From positions 1 to 15,105 of the forward strand of contig JAICYA010000010.1 of the NCBI GenBank assembly GCA_025934455.1: a stretch of DNA of 15,105 nucleotides, written 5' to 3'. The notes beneath the pieces are model-generated. The model was not told where the DNA came from, made no database searches, and was given only the letters and a program-made list of their open reading frames with translations. This document shows, piece by piece, positions 1 to 7,130 of the stretch; position 1 is the stretch's first letter, and the number at the start of each line of letters is the position of its first letter. The stretch is from Rudaea sp. Lineage in GTDB: Bacteria; Pseudomonadota; Gammaproteobacteria; Xanthomonadales; Rhodanobacteraceae. A program made the position numbers and the translations under genes.

Positions 1-1
1 C

Positions 2-1624
2 TTCGCCAGCGACCATTCCGACACTGAAGTGCTGCTGCACGGCTGGCGGCAATGGGGCGACGATCTACCGAATCGCCTCAACGGCATGTGGGCATTCGCG
101 ATCTACGACCGCCGCACACGCAAGGTTTTTTTCTCGCGCGATCGTTTCGGCAAGAAGCCATTATTCTATTACGCCGGCAAGGACACGTTCGCGTTCGCCT
201 CGGAATTGACCGTGCTGCGCGAGCATCCCGCCGTGTCGGCCACTTTGTCGCAACGCGCACTGCAAAAGTATTTCGCCTACGGCTACGTGCCCGCGCCGCT
301 GACCTTCATCGAGGGCGTGGCGAAACTGCCCGCGGGACATTCGCTGACGCTTGATCTCGACGACCTCGCGCACCGCGTTGCGTGCTACTGGCAATACCAG
401 CCGGCGCCGCAGCACGCTGCGCGCAGCGAAGGCGAATTGATCGAGGAATTCCGCACCAGGCTCGACGCCGCCGTTGCACGCCGCCACGTCGCCGACGTGC
501 CGGTCGGTTGTTTCCTGTCTGGCGGCATCGATTCGTCCACCGTGACCGCGTTGGCGATGCGCCATGCCGGCAAGGACAGGATCAAGGCATTTTCCATCGG
601 TTTCGAAGAAGCGAGCTTCGACGAAACCCGCTATGCCCGGCTCGTCGCCGAGCACGTCGGCGCGGATCACCAGATCGAAACCCTGTCGATTCAGCGCGCG
701 CTCGACATCCTGCCAGACCTTGCCGCGCGCTGGGACGAGCCCATTGCCGATTCGTCCATGCTGCCCACCTATCTGCTATGCCAGCACGCGCGCCGGCAGG
801 TCACGGTCGCGCTCGGCGGCGACGGCGCGGACGAACTGTTGGCCGGCTACGATCCTTTCCGCGCGCTGCGCTACGCGCGCTGGTACGAAAAGCTCGTGCC
901 CAAATCTGTACATCGCGGGATTTCGATGCTGGCCGCACGCCTGCCGGTTTCGCATCGCTACATGAGCCTGGATTTCCGCCTCAAGCGCACCCTGCGCGGC
1001 ATGGATCATCCCGCACACTTGCGTTTGCCGGTGTGGATGGCGCCGCTGGCGCCGTCCGAGTTGAACGAGTTGTTTTCCGCACCGCTCGACTTGGACGATG
1101 TCTACAGCGAAGCGATCGAGGCATGGGATACTTGCGCATCGAGCGATCCGATCGAACGCACCATCGCTTTCTACATCCGCTTGTATCTGCAGGACGATAT
1201 CCTCGTGAAAGTCGATCGCGCCAGCATGCTGCATTCGCTGGAAGTGCGCGCGCCGTTCCTCGATTGCGAACTGGTCGATTTCCTGCGCCGGCTCCCGGCG
1301 CGCATGAAGCTGCGCGGCGGCACGAGCAAGTGGATCCTGCGCCAATGCGCGCAGTCGCTGCTGCCGAAGGAAGTGCTGACGCGGAGCAAGCAGGGGTTTG
1401 CCCTGCCAGTTGGCGCCTGGCTGGCCGATGGCAAATTGGGTGCAACAGACACTGTCACTGGTGCGCGTGCGCCGTTCTGGCAACGCCAGCTTGCCGCGCA
1501 CCGCTCGCACTGCGCGGACCATCGCCTGTATTTGTGGAGTGAGGTCGCGCTGAACGCATCCGCGCTGTGGCACCATCCGCATCCGCCAGCTGCTTCAGCA
1601 TCCGGGGAACCCATCGCCGCATGA
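2..1624 (+). CDS. asnB: Asparagine synthase (glutamine-hydrolysing) family amidotransferase, 5' end missing
   Basis: The family transfers ammonia from glutamine to an ATP-activated carboxylate. The reading frame is open from base 2, so the start, the catalytic Cys2 and roughly the first 90-100 residues lie outside the window. What remains shows the end of the glutaminase domain (SDTEVLLHGW, then GMWAFAIYD and SRDRFGKKPLFYY) and the full synthetase domain. The PPi-loop SGGIDSS is encoded at 518-538, followed by GFEEASFDETRYA, DSSMLPTYLL, LGGDGADELLAGY and the conserved block VDRASMLHSLEVRAPFLD. The stop overlaps the next gene's start as ATGA, so the two are translationally coupled. In O-antigen loci such enzymes (for example WbpS) are thought to amidate uronic-acid sugars rather than make asparagine. 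The context favours that role here, but it is inference. The family assignment is secure. Confidence 0.93.
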   Translation, partial: FASDHSDTEVLLHGWRQWGDDLPNRLNGMWAFAIYDRRTRKVFFSRDRFGKKPLFYYAGKDTFAFASELTVLREHPAVSATLSQRALQKYFAYGYVPAPLTFIEGVAKLPAGHSLTLDLDDLAHRVACYWQYQPAPQHAARSEGELIEEFRTRLDAAVARRHVADVPVGCFLSGGIDSSTVTALAMRHAGKDRIKAFSIGFEEASFDETRYARLVAEHVGADHQIETLSIQRALDILPDLAARWDEPIADSSMLPTYLLCQHARRQVTVALGGDGADELLAGYDPFRALRYARWYEKLVPKSVHRGISMLAARLPVSHRYMSLDFRLKRTLRGMDHPAHLRLPVWMAPLAPSELNELFSAPLDLDDVYSEAIEAWDTCASSDPIERTIAFYIRLYLQDDILVKVDRASMLHSLEVRAPFLDCELVDFLRRLPARMKLRGGTSKWILRQCAQSLLPKEVLTRSKQGFALPVGAWLADGKLGATDTVTGARAPFWQRQLAAHRSHCADHRLYLWSEVALNASALWHHPHPPAASASGEPIAA

Positions 1625-2469
1625 GCACGGATCAGCGCACCGCCGACGCTTTCGCCACTTCGTGGAACAACCTGCCACCCGGGTCGGTGTACACACGCGA
1701 CCAATTCGAGGACTGGATGGCACCGCTAGCCGAACCCGACTTCCGCGGCCGCGATGTGCTCGAACTCGGCTGCGGCAACGGCAGCCTGCTCGTGCACAGC
1801 GCAACATGGTACCCACGCCATCTCGTCGGCGTCGATCTCGGCTCATCCGTCGACACCGCGCGCGCGAACCTGCAGCGCGCTGGTGCGCAAAACGCGGAAG
1901 TTCGCCAGGCCGACCTGACCACGTTCGCGTCGGACGGCTTCGACGTCGTCTACTGCATCGGCGTGCTGCATCATCTCAAGGAGCCGGAAACCGGTTTCAA
2001 GGCCGTACTGCGCAACGTGCGCCCCGGCGGGTGGTTCCACTGCTGGGTGTATGCACGCGAAGGCAATGGACTGGTCATCGCACTCGTCGATCCGATCCGC
2101 AAGCTGGCCTCGCGCCTGCCCTGGTGGTTGACGAAATACGCTATTGCGACGCCGCTGGCGGTACCGTTCTACCTGTATGCGAAACTGCTGCGCGCCGTGA
2201 TTGGCAATCACCCCGCTCGCTGGCGTGCCGCGCCGTTGCGCGATTACTGCTTGTGGATCGCGCCGCGCGAATTTGCGTTTTTCCGCCACGTCGCTTTCGA
2301 CCAGTTGGTGACACCGCAGACCGCTTACATTGCAAAACGCGAAATCGAGCAGTGGCTGGCCAATGCACAGGAAATAGAGTCCGGTTCGAGCTACATTATT
2401 TTTCGCAACGGCAATTCGTGGAAATTCGGCGGGCACAGGACAGCCCTCAACGATAGGACCATTCCCTGA
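1621..2469 (+). CDS. Class I SAM-dependent methyltransferase
   Basis: A 282-residue cytosolic methyltransferase. The SAM-binding motif I is VLELGCGNGSLL (residues 46-57), followed by an acidic strand end (LVGVDLG, 68-74) and a post-I/motif IV region with FDVVYCIGVLHHLKEPE (about 107-123). The helical C-terminal half (about 150-200) is rich in hydrophobic and aromatic residues and may contact a lipid-linked or glycan acceptor. The ATG at 1621 was chosen because it overlaps the upstream stop as ATGA. An in-frame GTG 54 bases earlier would lie deep inside asnB. The stop at 2467-2469 shares its last base with the start of the next gene. The acceptor cannot be read from sequence. The neighbours suggest methylation of a sugar or of a lipid-linked saccharide. 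Confidence 0.85.
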   Translation: MSTDQRTADAFATSWNNLPPGSVYTRDQFEDWMAPLAEPDFRGRDVLELGCGNGSLLVHSATWYPRHLVGVDLGSSVDTARANLQRAGAQNAEVRQADLTTFASDGFDVVYCIGVLHHLKEPETGFKAVLRNVRPGGWFHCWVYAREGNGLVIALVDPIRKLASRLPWWLTKYAIATPLAVPFYLYAKLLRAVIGNHPARWRAAPLRDYCLWIAPREFAFFRHVAFDQLVTPQTAYIAKREIEQWLANAQEIESGSSYIIFRNGNSWKFGGHRTALNDRTIP

Positions 2470-2828
2470 TGGAAACTCTCGCAACTCCACGCGCCATCGG
2501 CTTCGTCACACTTGCGCTGGTCATAGCTTGCAACGCCGCAGGCAACGTTTTTTTGAAACTCGGATCGAGTGCCACGCAAAGACAGTCCGCATTCCTCGGC
2601 ATGCTGAATTGGCAGACATTAGTCGGAATCGCATCTTTCGCCTTTGGGATACTTGCCTACTCCTGGGCGTTGCGACATATCGAACTGCACACCGCGCAAA
2701 TCGTCGTGTCGTTGCAATATGTCGCCGTGATTGCACTGGCAGCCCTGCTGCTTCATGAGAACATCTCACTCCAGCAATGGGCCGGGATCGCACTTATCGC
2801 CGTTGGTCTTTTCGTCTGCGGCCGTTGA
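2469..2828 (+). CDS. Four-helix SMR/EamA-like membrane protein, possible lipid-linked sugar flippase subunit
   Basis: A 119-residue, very hydrophobic protein with four predicted membrane helices at about residues 10-31, 45-66, 73-97 and 102-118. Helix 1 contains NAAGNVFLKLGS, the N-x-x-x-N-x-x-L-K-x-G type of motif seen in ArnE/SMR-like proteins. The length fits one half of an EamA transporter or one SMR subunit, so it should work as a dimer or with a partner. Such proteins in glycan loci are proposed to move undecaprenyl-phosphate-linked sugars across the inner membrane. It is coupled to the methyltransferase upstream by a TGATG overlap and followed after 9 bases by another methyltransferase. 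The substrate is unknown; the fold call is good and the flippase role is inferred. Confidence 0.8.
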   Translation: METLATPRAIGFVTLALVIACNAAGNVFLKLGSSATQRQSAFLGMLNWQTLVGIASFAFGILAYSWALRHIELHTAQIVVSLQYVAVIALAALLLHENISLQQWAGIALIAVGLFVCGR

Positions 2829-2837
2829 GAGCACGCG

Positions 2838-3578
2838 ATGACGCAACATCATTACAACTCTCAATTCATGGAATACGCGGATCGATCATCGACTTATTCC
2901 GCACGCAGGATTTCCATGCTGCTGCGCCCTCTATTACAGATTCGTAGCGTACTCGACGTCGGCTGCGCGAAGGGCACGTGGCTCAACGCCTGGAAGGAAG
3001 CTGGTGTCGAAGAAATCATGGGCGTCGATGGCGGCTATGTCGATCCGAACACGTTGGTCATTGCACGCGATTGCTTCGTACCAACCGACCTTGCTGAACG
3101 CCTCGAACTGGGGCACCGGTTCGACCTCGTGCAATCGCTCGAAGTCGCCGAGCACATCCGCGCCGATGCGGCCGACCAGTTCGTGGCGAACTTGGTGCGG
3201 CACAGCGCCGGGATCATTCTTTTTTCTGCCGCGCCACCTGGCCAAGGCGGCGAATTTCACGTCAACGAACAACCCTACGACTACTGGCGTGAGAAATTTC
3301 GTAGACATGGTTTTGAAGCTTACGATTACGTTCGGCCATTGATCGCCGCAGACACCGCCGTGTCATTCTGGTACCGATACAATACGATCCTCTATGTCCA
3401 TATCAATCGGGCTCCTGCTTTGCCGGCGAACGTTCGCATGACTCGCATATCGTCGGAAACGGAAATCCAAGACATCGCTTCTGGCTGGTTCCGATTGCGT
3501 AAGCGATTGATCCGCCATTTGCCATTCACAATTAGCCAGCAGCTTGCCCGAGTGACGGCCCAATGGCGAGGTCGCTAG
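2838..3578 (+). CDS. SAM-dependent methyltransferase (Methyltransf_23-like)
   Basis: A 246-residue protein with a Rossmann-type methyltransferase core. Motif I is VLDVGCAKGTWL (residues 38-49). MGVDGGYVD (61-69) holds the acidic residue at the end of strand 2, FDLVQSLEVAEHI (95-107) lies at motif IV, and IILFSAAPPGQGG (126-138) follows. The signature after it, NEQPYDYW (143-150), is common in methyltransferases of polysaccharide clusters. The last 40 residues are basic and lack clear family features. The start lies 9 bases after the preceding stop, with a weak GAG-type ribosome binding site (TTGAGAG). Its stop TAG provides part of the AGGA ribosome site of the broken gene that follows. It probably methylates a sugar or glycan intermediate. 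It is unrelated in its C-terminal part to the first methyltransferase, so the two are not duplicates. Confidence 0.83.
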   Translation: MTQHHYNSQFMEYADRSSTYSARRISMLLRPLLQIRSVLDVGCAKGTWLNAWKEAGVEEIMGVDGGYVDPNTLVIARDCFVPTDLAERLELGHRFDLVQSLEVAEHIRADAADQFVANLVRHSAGIILFSAAPPGQGGEFHVNEQPYDYWREKFRRHGFEAYDYVRPLIAADTAVSFWYRYNTILYVHINRAPALPANVRMTRISSETEIQDIASGWFRLRKRLIRHLPFTISQQLARVTAQWRGR

Positions 3579-3586
3579 GAACTCAT

Positions 3587-3868
3587 ATGGCAGACGCCAA
3601 AGCATCTAACACGGAAGGGACGAACATTTGGTCACGCTATCCAATTTGCGTGTACCTGGTTATCACCTTGGCAATGATCTTCATTTTTTCGTTGTCGTTT
3701 CTCTAGCGTGGCAAAGCTTTCGCATTCGCAGACATCGGAGTCAATACATTCTTCCAGTTCTTTCCACTGCAAATTGCCGATTCACGGCAATCACACGAGT
3801 TGCATGCCATCACCTGGTCGTTCAACCTGGGCTTGGGAGACTATCTCGGCAGCCAGTATTTGGCCTGA
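3587..3868 (+). pseudogene. N-terminal remnant of a large YfhO-like polytopic membrane protein
   Basis: An ATG at 3587 has a well-placed AGGA ribosome site at 3577-3580. The frame encodes a short polar tail and one membrane helix (about residues 18-39, YPICVYLVITLAMIFIFSLS), then meets TAG at 3704-3706. The same frame continues without a shift for 53 more codons up to TGA at 3866-3868. That part contains AFADIGVNTFFQFFPLQIA and TWSFNLGLGDYLGS, which I recognise as the first periplasmic loop of YfhO-type proteins found in LPS and exopolysaccharide loci. Intact relatives are many hundreds of residues long, so about 90% of the gene is missing. The remainder was replaced by the 3' end of the convergent gene starting at 3897. 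Base composition is more AT-rich than the neighbours. The family name rests on motif recall; the nonsense codon and the truncation are seen directly. Confidence 0.7.
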
Positions 3869-3896
3869 CGCCCGACAAGTGCGCAGCCCGATAGCT

Positions 3897-6044
3897 TCAG
3901 CCGCGCATGAATGCCGGCAAGGCGACGCACGCAAACGAATAGAACGAGAGCAGCCACGCACCCGCAATCAGAACGATCACGGCTTTGCCACGCAGCCTTG
4001 ACGATGCCTTGCCCAGCGCGAGCGCAAAGATGGCCAAAGCGGGAAAGAGATAGCGGCCTTGCGCTTCGAGCGTATCCACCCAGCTAAACAGCAACGAGCT
4101 GGCCATCACGAGCGCACATGAACCAACGACTATGCTAGTGAGTGCGAGCCAGTGTTCGGGTTCAACCTGGCGCAACCTGTTCAATACGACAAGAAGCAAT
4201 CCGATGGCCAGCCCGACGAGGCCAGCATAGAGCCAGGTCGGCGCAACCACGTTCATGTAACCGTACACCCCGAACGCGCTTGCCAGGCTGCTGCGCAGCC
4301 AACCATAGGGTTCGAATGCGACGGCCAGCAGCGGAACTCCCTTCGCTGCCAATCCGCTTGTCGCATAGCCATGGCCTTGTGCAACCACGGATGGCTTGAA
4401 ATCCTGCCCTGCACGCGCCTCGGCAACCGCATGAATCCGCTCTGCCTTTTGCGCAGGCCAGCCATTGACGTGCACGTCCCAGGCTATGCGTGGCAACGCC
4501 ACCACGACGCATAGCGTTACGAAGCACGCCAGGCGCAGTAATCGCGGGCGCTTGTCCTTGTCTATCCAGCACTGCCGCCCGGTGAACGCAGCCGCGCTCG
4601 CGACCAGCGCAATACCTGCGAGCGACAGCGGCATGTGCCAATGTGCCATGGCCGGCACATCCGCGATAAAAGTCGCAATGCCGAGCATCAGTAAACCGCA
4701 CAAACCCGCGATCACGACGCGCGCGCGCAAACGCAGCTGTGCAACAGCGAGCCACAGGACGAACGCAGGAATCACCGGCAAGTAATTTCGTTTCGAGATG
4801 AGCAGCAATCCGATGCAGACCACCGCCATCCAGTAGACGACGCGACGGGGACTGCCCGTCGACAGATGCTCGTGCAGTGCGTTTTTTTCGTCCGCAACCA
4901 ACCCGGCGGCGATCATGGACAAGAACAGGGGAAATGCGTCTGCATTGAAATATGAAAACACATACCAGACTTGCGGTGAAACCAGCAATGCGCACAACAC
5001 CCAGGCCCAATACCTGCGAAACAGCGCCAACGCGCACAAGGTCGTCCACAACGCGAGTTGGAATACGCGCGCGGAAAACACGGGGTCATCCGTCCACTCA
5101 CGCAATTGTCGCGTCGCGTGGGCCGCGATGTCGTAGACAACGTCCAATTCGAACAGATAGGAAAACCCCCAAACCGACGTGGACGGAATCGTGGCGGGAT
5201 CATCGACTGCCGGCGGCAGCCAATGATCGACGTAATAGGCATACGACGCCTCATGCGAGGGTTCGTCGGGGTGGTAGGCCATGGTGCCGCTGCTGGCCAC
5301 CATCATCGCCAGGATCAAGACAGCCGCCGACACCATCCCCGAAACCACAAGCAAACGAATGCTCACGCGAGTCAGCAAAAGCCATCCGGCCAGGAATGCC
5401 AATGCCGAAATTTCAAACGCGATCACCAACCGATCAGGAAACGATCGAAGCGGTGCAGCCAAGGAAATGGGACTTGCAATTGCCAATTGCGTTTGCGGAT
5501 CATCCGTCCCGGGTGTGGGCGTGATTGCCACGCCGCCTCCATTTCGGGACATGCTCTTGATATTGGCAAGCGGGGCAAGATTTTCGAGGCTGAGCTCGCC
5601 GGCACTTTCTCCATTCGGCAAATCCCAGCGCATGGACAGGATCTTTACGGTGGCATCGCCATTGATCGGATCGAAGCGCAGTCCGCGATAGATGCCGGTT
5701 GGCAATGCGAACGTCACTTCGCTGTCGCCGTGCGAAGGAAACGCGGACACGGACTCCGTTTCGCTGAACCATGGCGACGTCGGTCCCCTGCCTCTGTCGT
5801 AGTACCACTGGGCTTGAAAACGCTGTGCCGTGCCAAATGCAGAGGAACTCAGGCGCATGTGCACGATGGCGCCGGTTTGCGGCATGACCTGCAAGAACCC
5901 AAGGACGAGTGCCCACAGCGACAGAAAATACGCCAGCAGACGGCGGCGCCTTGGGGTAAGCCAGCGCATGAACCTGACAGGCTCCTGGGCAGGGAAAGAC
6001 CGAAGGACGCGGGTCGATCGCACCAGAGGCCGTTCACTGCCCAT
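3897..6044 (-). CDS. DUF2142-type polytopic membrane protein with N-terminal extracytoplasmic domain (GT-C-like)
   Basis: A 715-residue integral membrane protein. A basic N-terminus (RRRRL) precedes helix 1 (about 36-55). A soluble, beta-rich segment of some 140 residues follows (about 60-200), then a bundle of about ten helices from about 205 to 711. DUF2142-like features are YHPDEPSHEASYAYY (257-271), SYFNADAFPLFLS (364-376), SKRNYLPVIPAF (417-428) and AQGRYLFPALAIF (661-673). The acidic pair after helix 2-3 and the QGRY motif near the end resemble GT-C enzymes that use polyprenyl-phosphate sugars, so transfer of a side-group sugar on the periplasmic face is plausible but unproven. I chose the ATG at 6044 because GGGGG lies 6 bases upstream and it overlaps the preceding gene by only 11 bases. 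ATGs at 6050 and 6125 are alternatives. It is the last gene of the minus-strand block. Confidence 0.8.
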   Translation of the reverse strand: MGSERPLVRSTRVLRSFPAQEPVRFMRWLTPRRRRLLAYFLSLWALVLGFLQVMPQTGAIVHMRLSSSAFGTAQRFQAQWYYDRGRGPTSPWFSETESVSAFPSHGDSEVTFALPTGIYRGLRFDPINGDATVKILSMRWDLPNGESAGELSLENLAPLANIKSMSRNGGGVAITPTPGTDDPQTQLAIASPISLAAPLRSFPDRLVIAFEISALAFLAGWLLLTRVSIRLLVVSGMVSAAVLILAMMVASSGTMAYHPDEPSHEASYAYYVDHWLPPAVDDPATIPSTSVWGFSYLFELDVVYDIAAHATRQLREWTDDPVFSARVFQLALWTTLCALALFRRYWAWVLCALLVSPQVWYVFSYFNADAFPLFLSMIAAGLVADEKNALHEHLSTGSPRRVVYWMAVVCIGLLLISKRNYLPVIPAFVLWLAVAQLRLRARVVIAGLCGLLMLGIATFIADVPAMAHWHMPLSLAGIALVASAAAFTGRQCWIDKDKRPRLLRLACFVTLCVVVALPRIAWDVHVNGWPAQKAERIHAVAEARAGQDFKPSVVAQGHGYATSGLAAKGVPLLAVAFEPYGWLRSSLASAFGVYGYMNVVAPTWLYAGLVGLAIGLLLVVLNRLRQVEPEHWLALTSIVVGSCALVMASSLLFSWVDTLEAQGRYLFPALAIFALALGKASSRLRGKAVIVLIAGAWLLSFYSFACVALPAFMRG

Positions 6045-7080
6045 TGCCATCCCCCATTCGCGTATTGGTGTCGCGGAAGACTCGTGCAAAAACCTGTCGT
6101 AGCGACTGCGACAGGTAATCGGCATCGTAAAAACGCCAGGTCATGCAGCGCATGAACGCAAGCGCGCCGATTTTTCTCTTGGCCTGGATTGCGCGCCGCT
6201 TGCGCAGCATGGCCGGAATTCCGCGCACGGCGTCGCGATACAGGCGCAGTACCACCTTGCCTTTGCCGCCGAGTCCATGCCGCACGAAGATGGCCACGTG
6301 CATCAAGACGATCAGCGGGCTGCACAGCCAGAATACGGGCCAGGGCACGCATTTGACCAGCATCCAGACCGAGTTGCGGATACCGTGGTACAAGATGAAA
6401 TCGTTGAATCCGCCGCCACTGCTCGCCTGGCCCTCGTGTTGCGCGACGACACCATCGCAATACCCGCTGCGGTAGCCAAGCAGCAACGCGCGCGCGGCAA
6501 CATCCGTATCTTCCGCATAGCAGAAAAAATCTGGATCGAACATGTGTCCGTGCTCGGCCTGCAGTTTTTCCAGCAATTCGCGCCGGTAGATCGCGCAGCC
6601 GCCGGTTGGACCGAAGAACCTGTCGCGCGTCGTCATGCGATTCGATGCAAGGCAGGACGCATAAAACGCGATGCCCAGCGAATCGACGGACCCGCCAGGC
6701 TTCGTCACACGTCCGCCGACGGAACCGATGGTCTCTTCTTCGGCAAATAGGGCCAGCAACGCCTGCGCGCCGTCCGGCGCCAACGTCGCATCGCTGTTCA
6801 GAAAAAGCAGCGCATCGCAGTCAGGTGCCTCCAGAGCGGCGCGAATACCGGCATTGCTGCCCTCAGCAAAGCCCAGGTTCACCGGCAGCATCAACAGTCG
6901 CGCATCGGAAACCTGTGCGACAAACGCAGCCAACTCGTCGCGATCCCGGGCCTGCGAACCGTTGTCGATCACGACGATGTGTCCCACTTCCGGCGCGGCA
7001 CGCAAACTGCGGACACTGGTTTTCGTGTGTTCGACCGTGTTGAAGTTGATTACAACCGCAGTCAGGTTCATGACAGCCAT
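6034..7080 (-). CDS. Glycosyltransferase family 2, rhamnosyltransferase-like
   Basis: A 348-residue GT-A enzyme resembling WbbL-type rhamnosyltransferases. Conserved features in order are VVINFNT (9-15), VVIDNGS (36-42), NLGFAEGSNAGI (68-79), the nucleotide-sugar/metal site LFLNSDA (92-98, in place of DXD), FGPTGGCAIYRRELL (156-170) and the acceptor/catalytic region FFCYAEDTDVAARALLLGY (185-203). A hydrophobic stretch at about 238-265 probably anchors it to the inner membrane. It likely uses an NDP-sugar, often dTDP-rhamnose in this subgroup, to extend a lipid-linked glycan. The start at 7080 has GGTG upstream; a second ATG three codons on is possible. It sits 50 bases after the GT4 gene and overlaps the DUF2142 gene by 11 bases. 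The family is certain; the sugar is not. Confidence 0.92.
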   Translation of the reverse strand: MAVMNLTAVVINFNTVEHTKTSVRSLRAAPEVGHIVVIDNGSQARDRDELAAFVAQVSDARLLMLPVNLGFAEGSNAGIRAALEAPDCDALLFLNSDATLAPDGAQALLALFAEEETIGSVGGRVTKPGGSVDSLGIAFYASCLASNRMTTRDRFFGPTGGCAIYRRELLEKLQAEHGHMFDPDFFCYAEDTDVAARALLLGYRSGYCDGVVAQHEGQASSGGGFNDFILYHGIRNSVWMLVKCVPWPVFWLCSPLIVLMHVAIFVRHGLGGKGKVVLRLYRDAVRGIPAMLRKRRAIQAKRKIGALAFMRCMTWRFYDADYLSQSLRQVFARVFRDTNTRMGDGNGQ

Positions 7081-7130
7081 GGTTCACCGAACTAGGGGCA
7101 GCCTAAGGCGCGGGCAGCGCACGCGAAACG

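Noticed and set aside
3628..3894. Small plus-strand open frames of about 90 codons across the seam at 3600-4000
   Set aside because: Their translations show no domain or membrane pattern, whereas the frame from 3587 gives clear YfhO-like sequence on both sides of the TAG.
6045..6125. Longer N-terminus of the DUF2142 protein from the ATG at 6125
   Set aside because: It would overlap the GT2 gene by 92 bases; the ATG at 6044 has a better-spaced purine-rich site. The longer form is not excluded.
7096..7118. Direct repeat GGGCAGC, two copies 16 bases apart, between the GT4 and GT2 genes
   Set aside because: Seven bases in GC-rich DNA is expected by chance; no operator-like symmetry or promoter elements accompany it.
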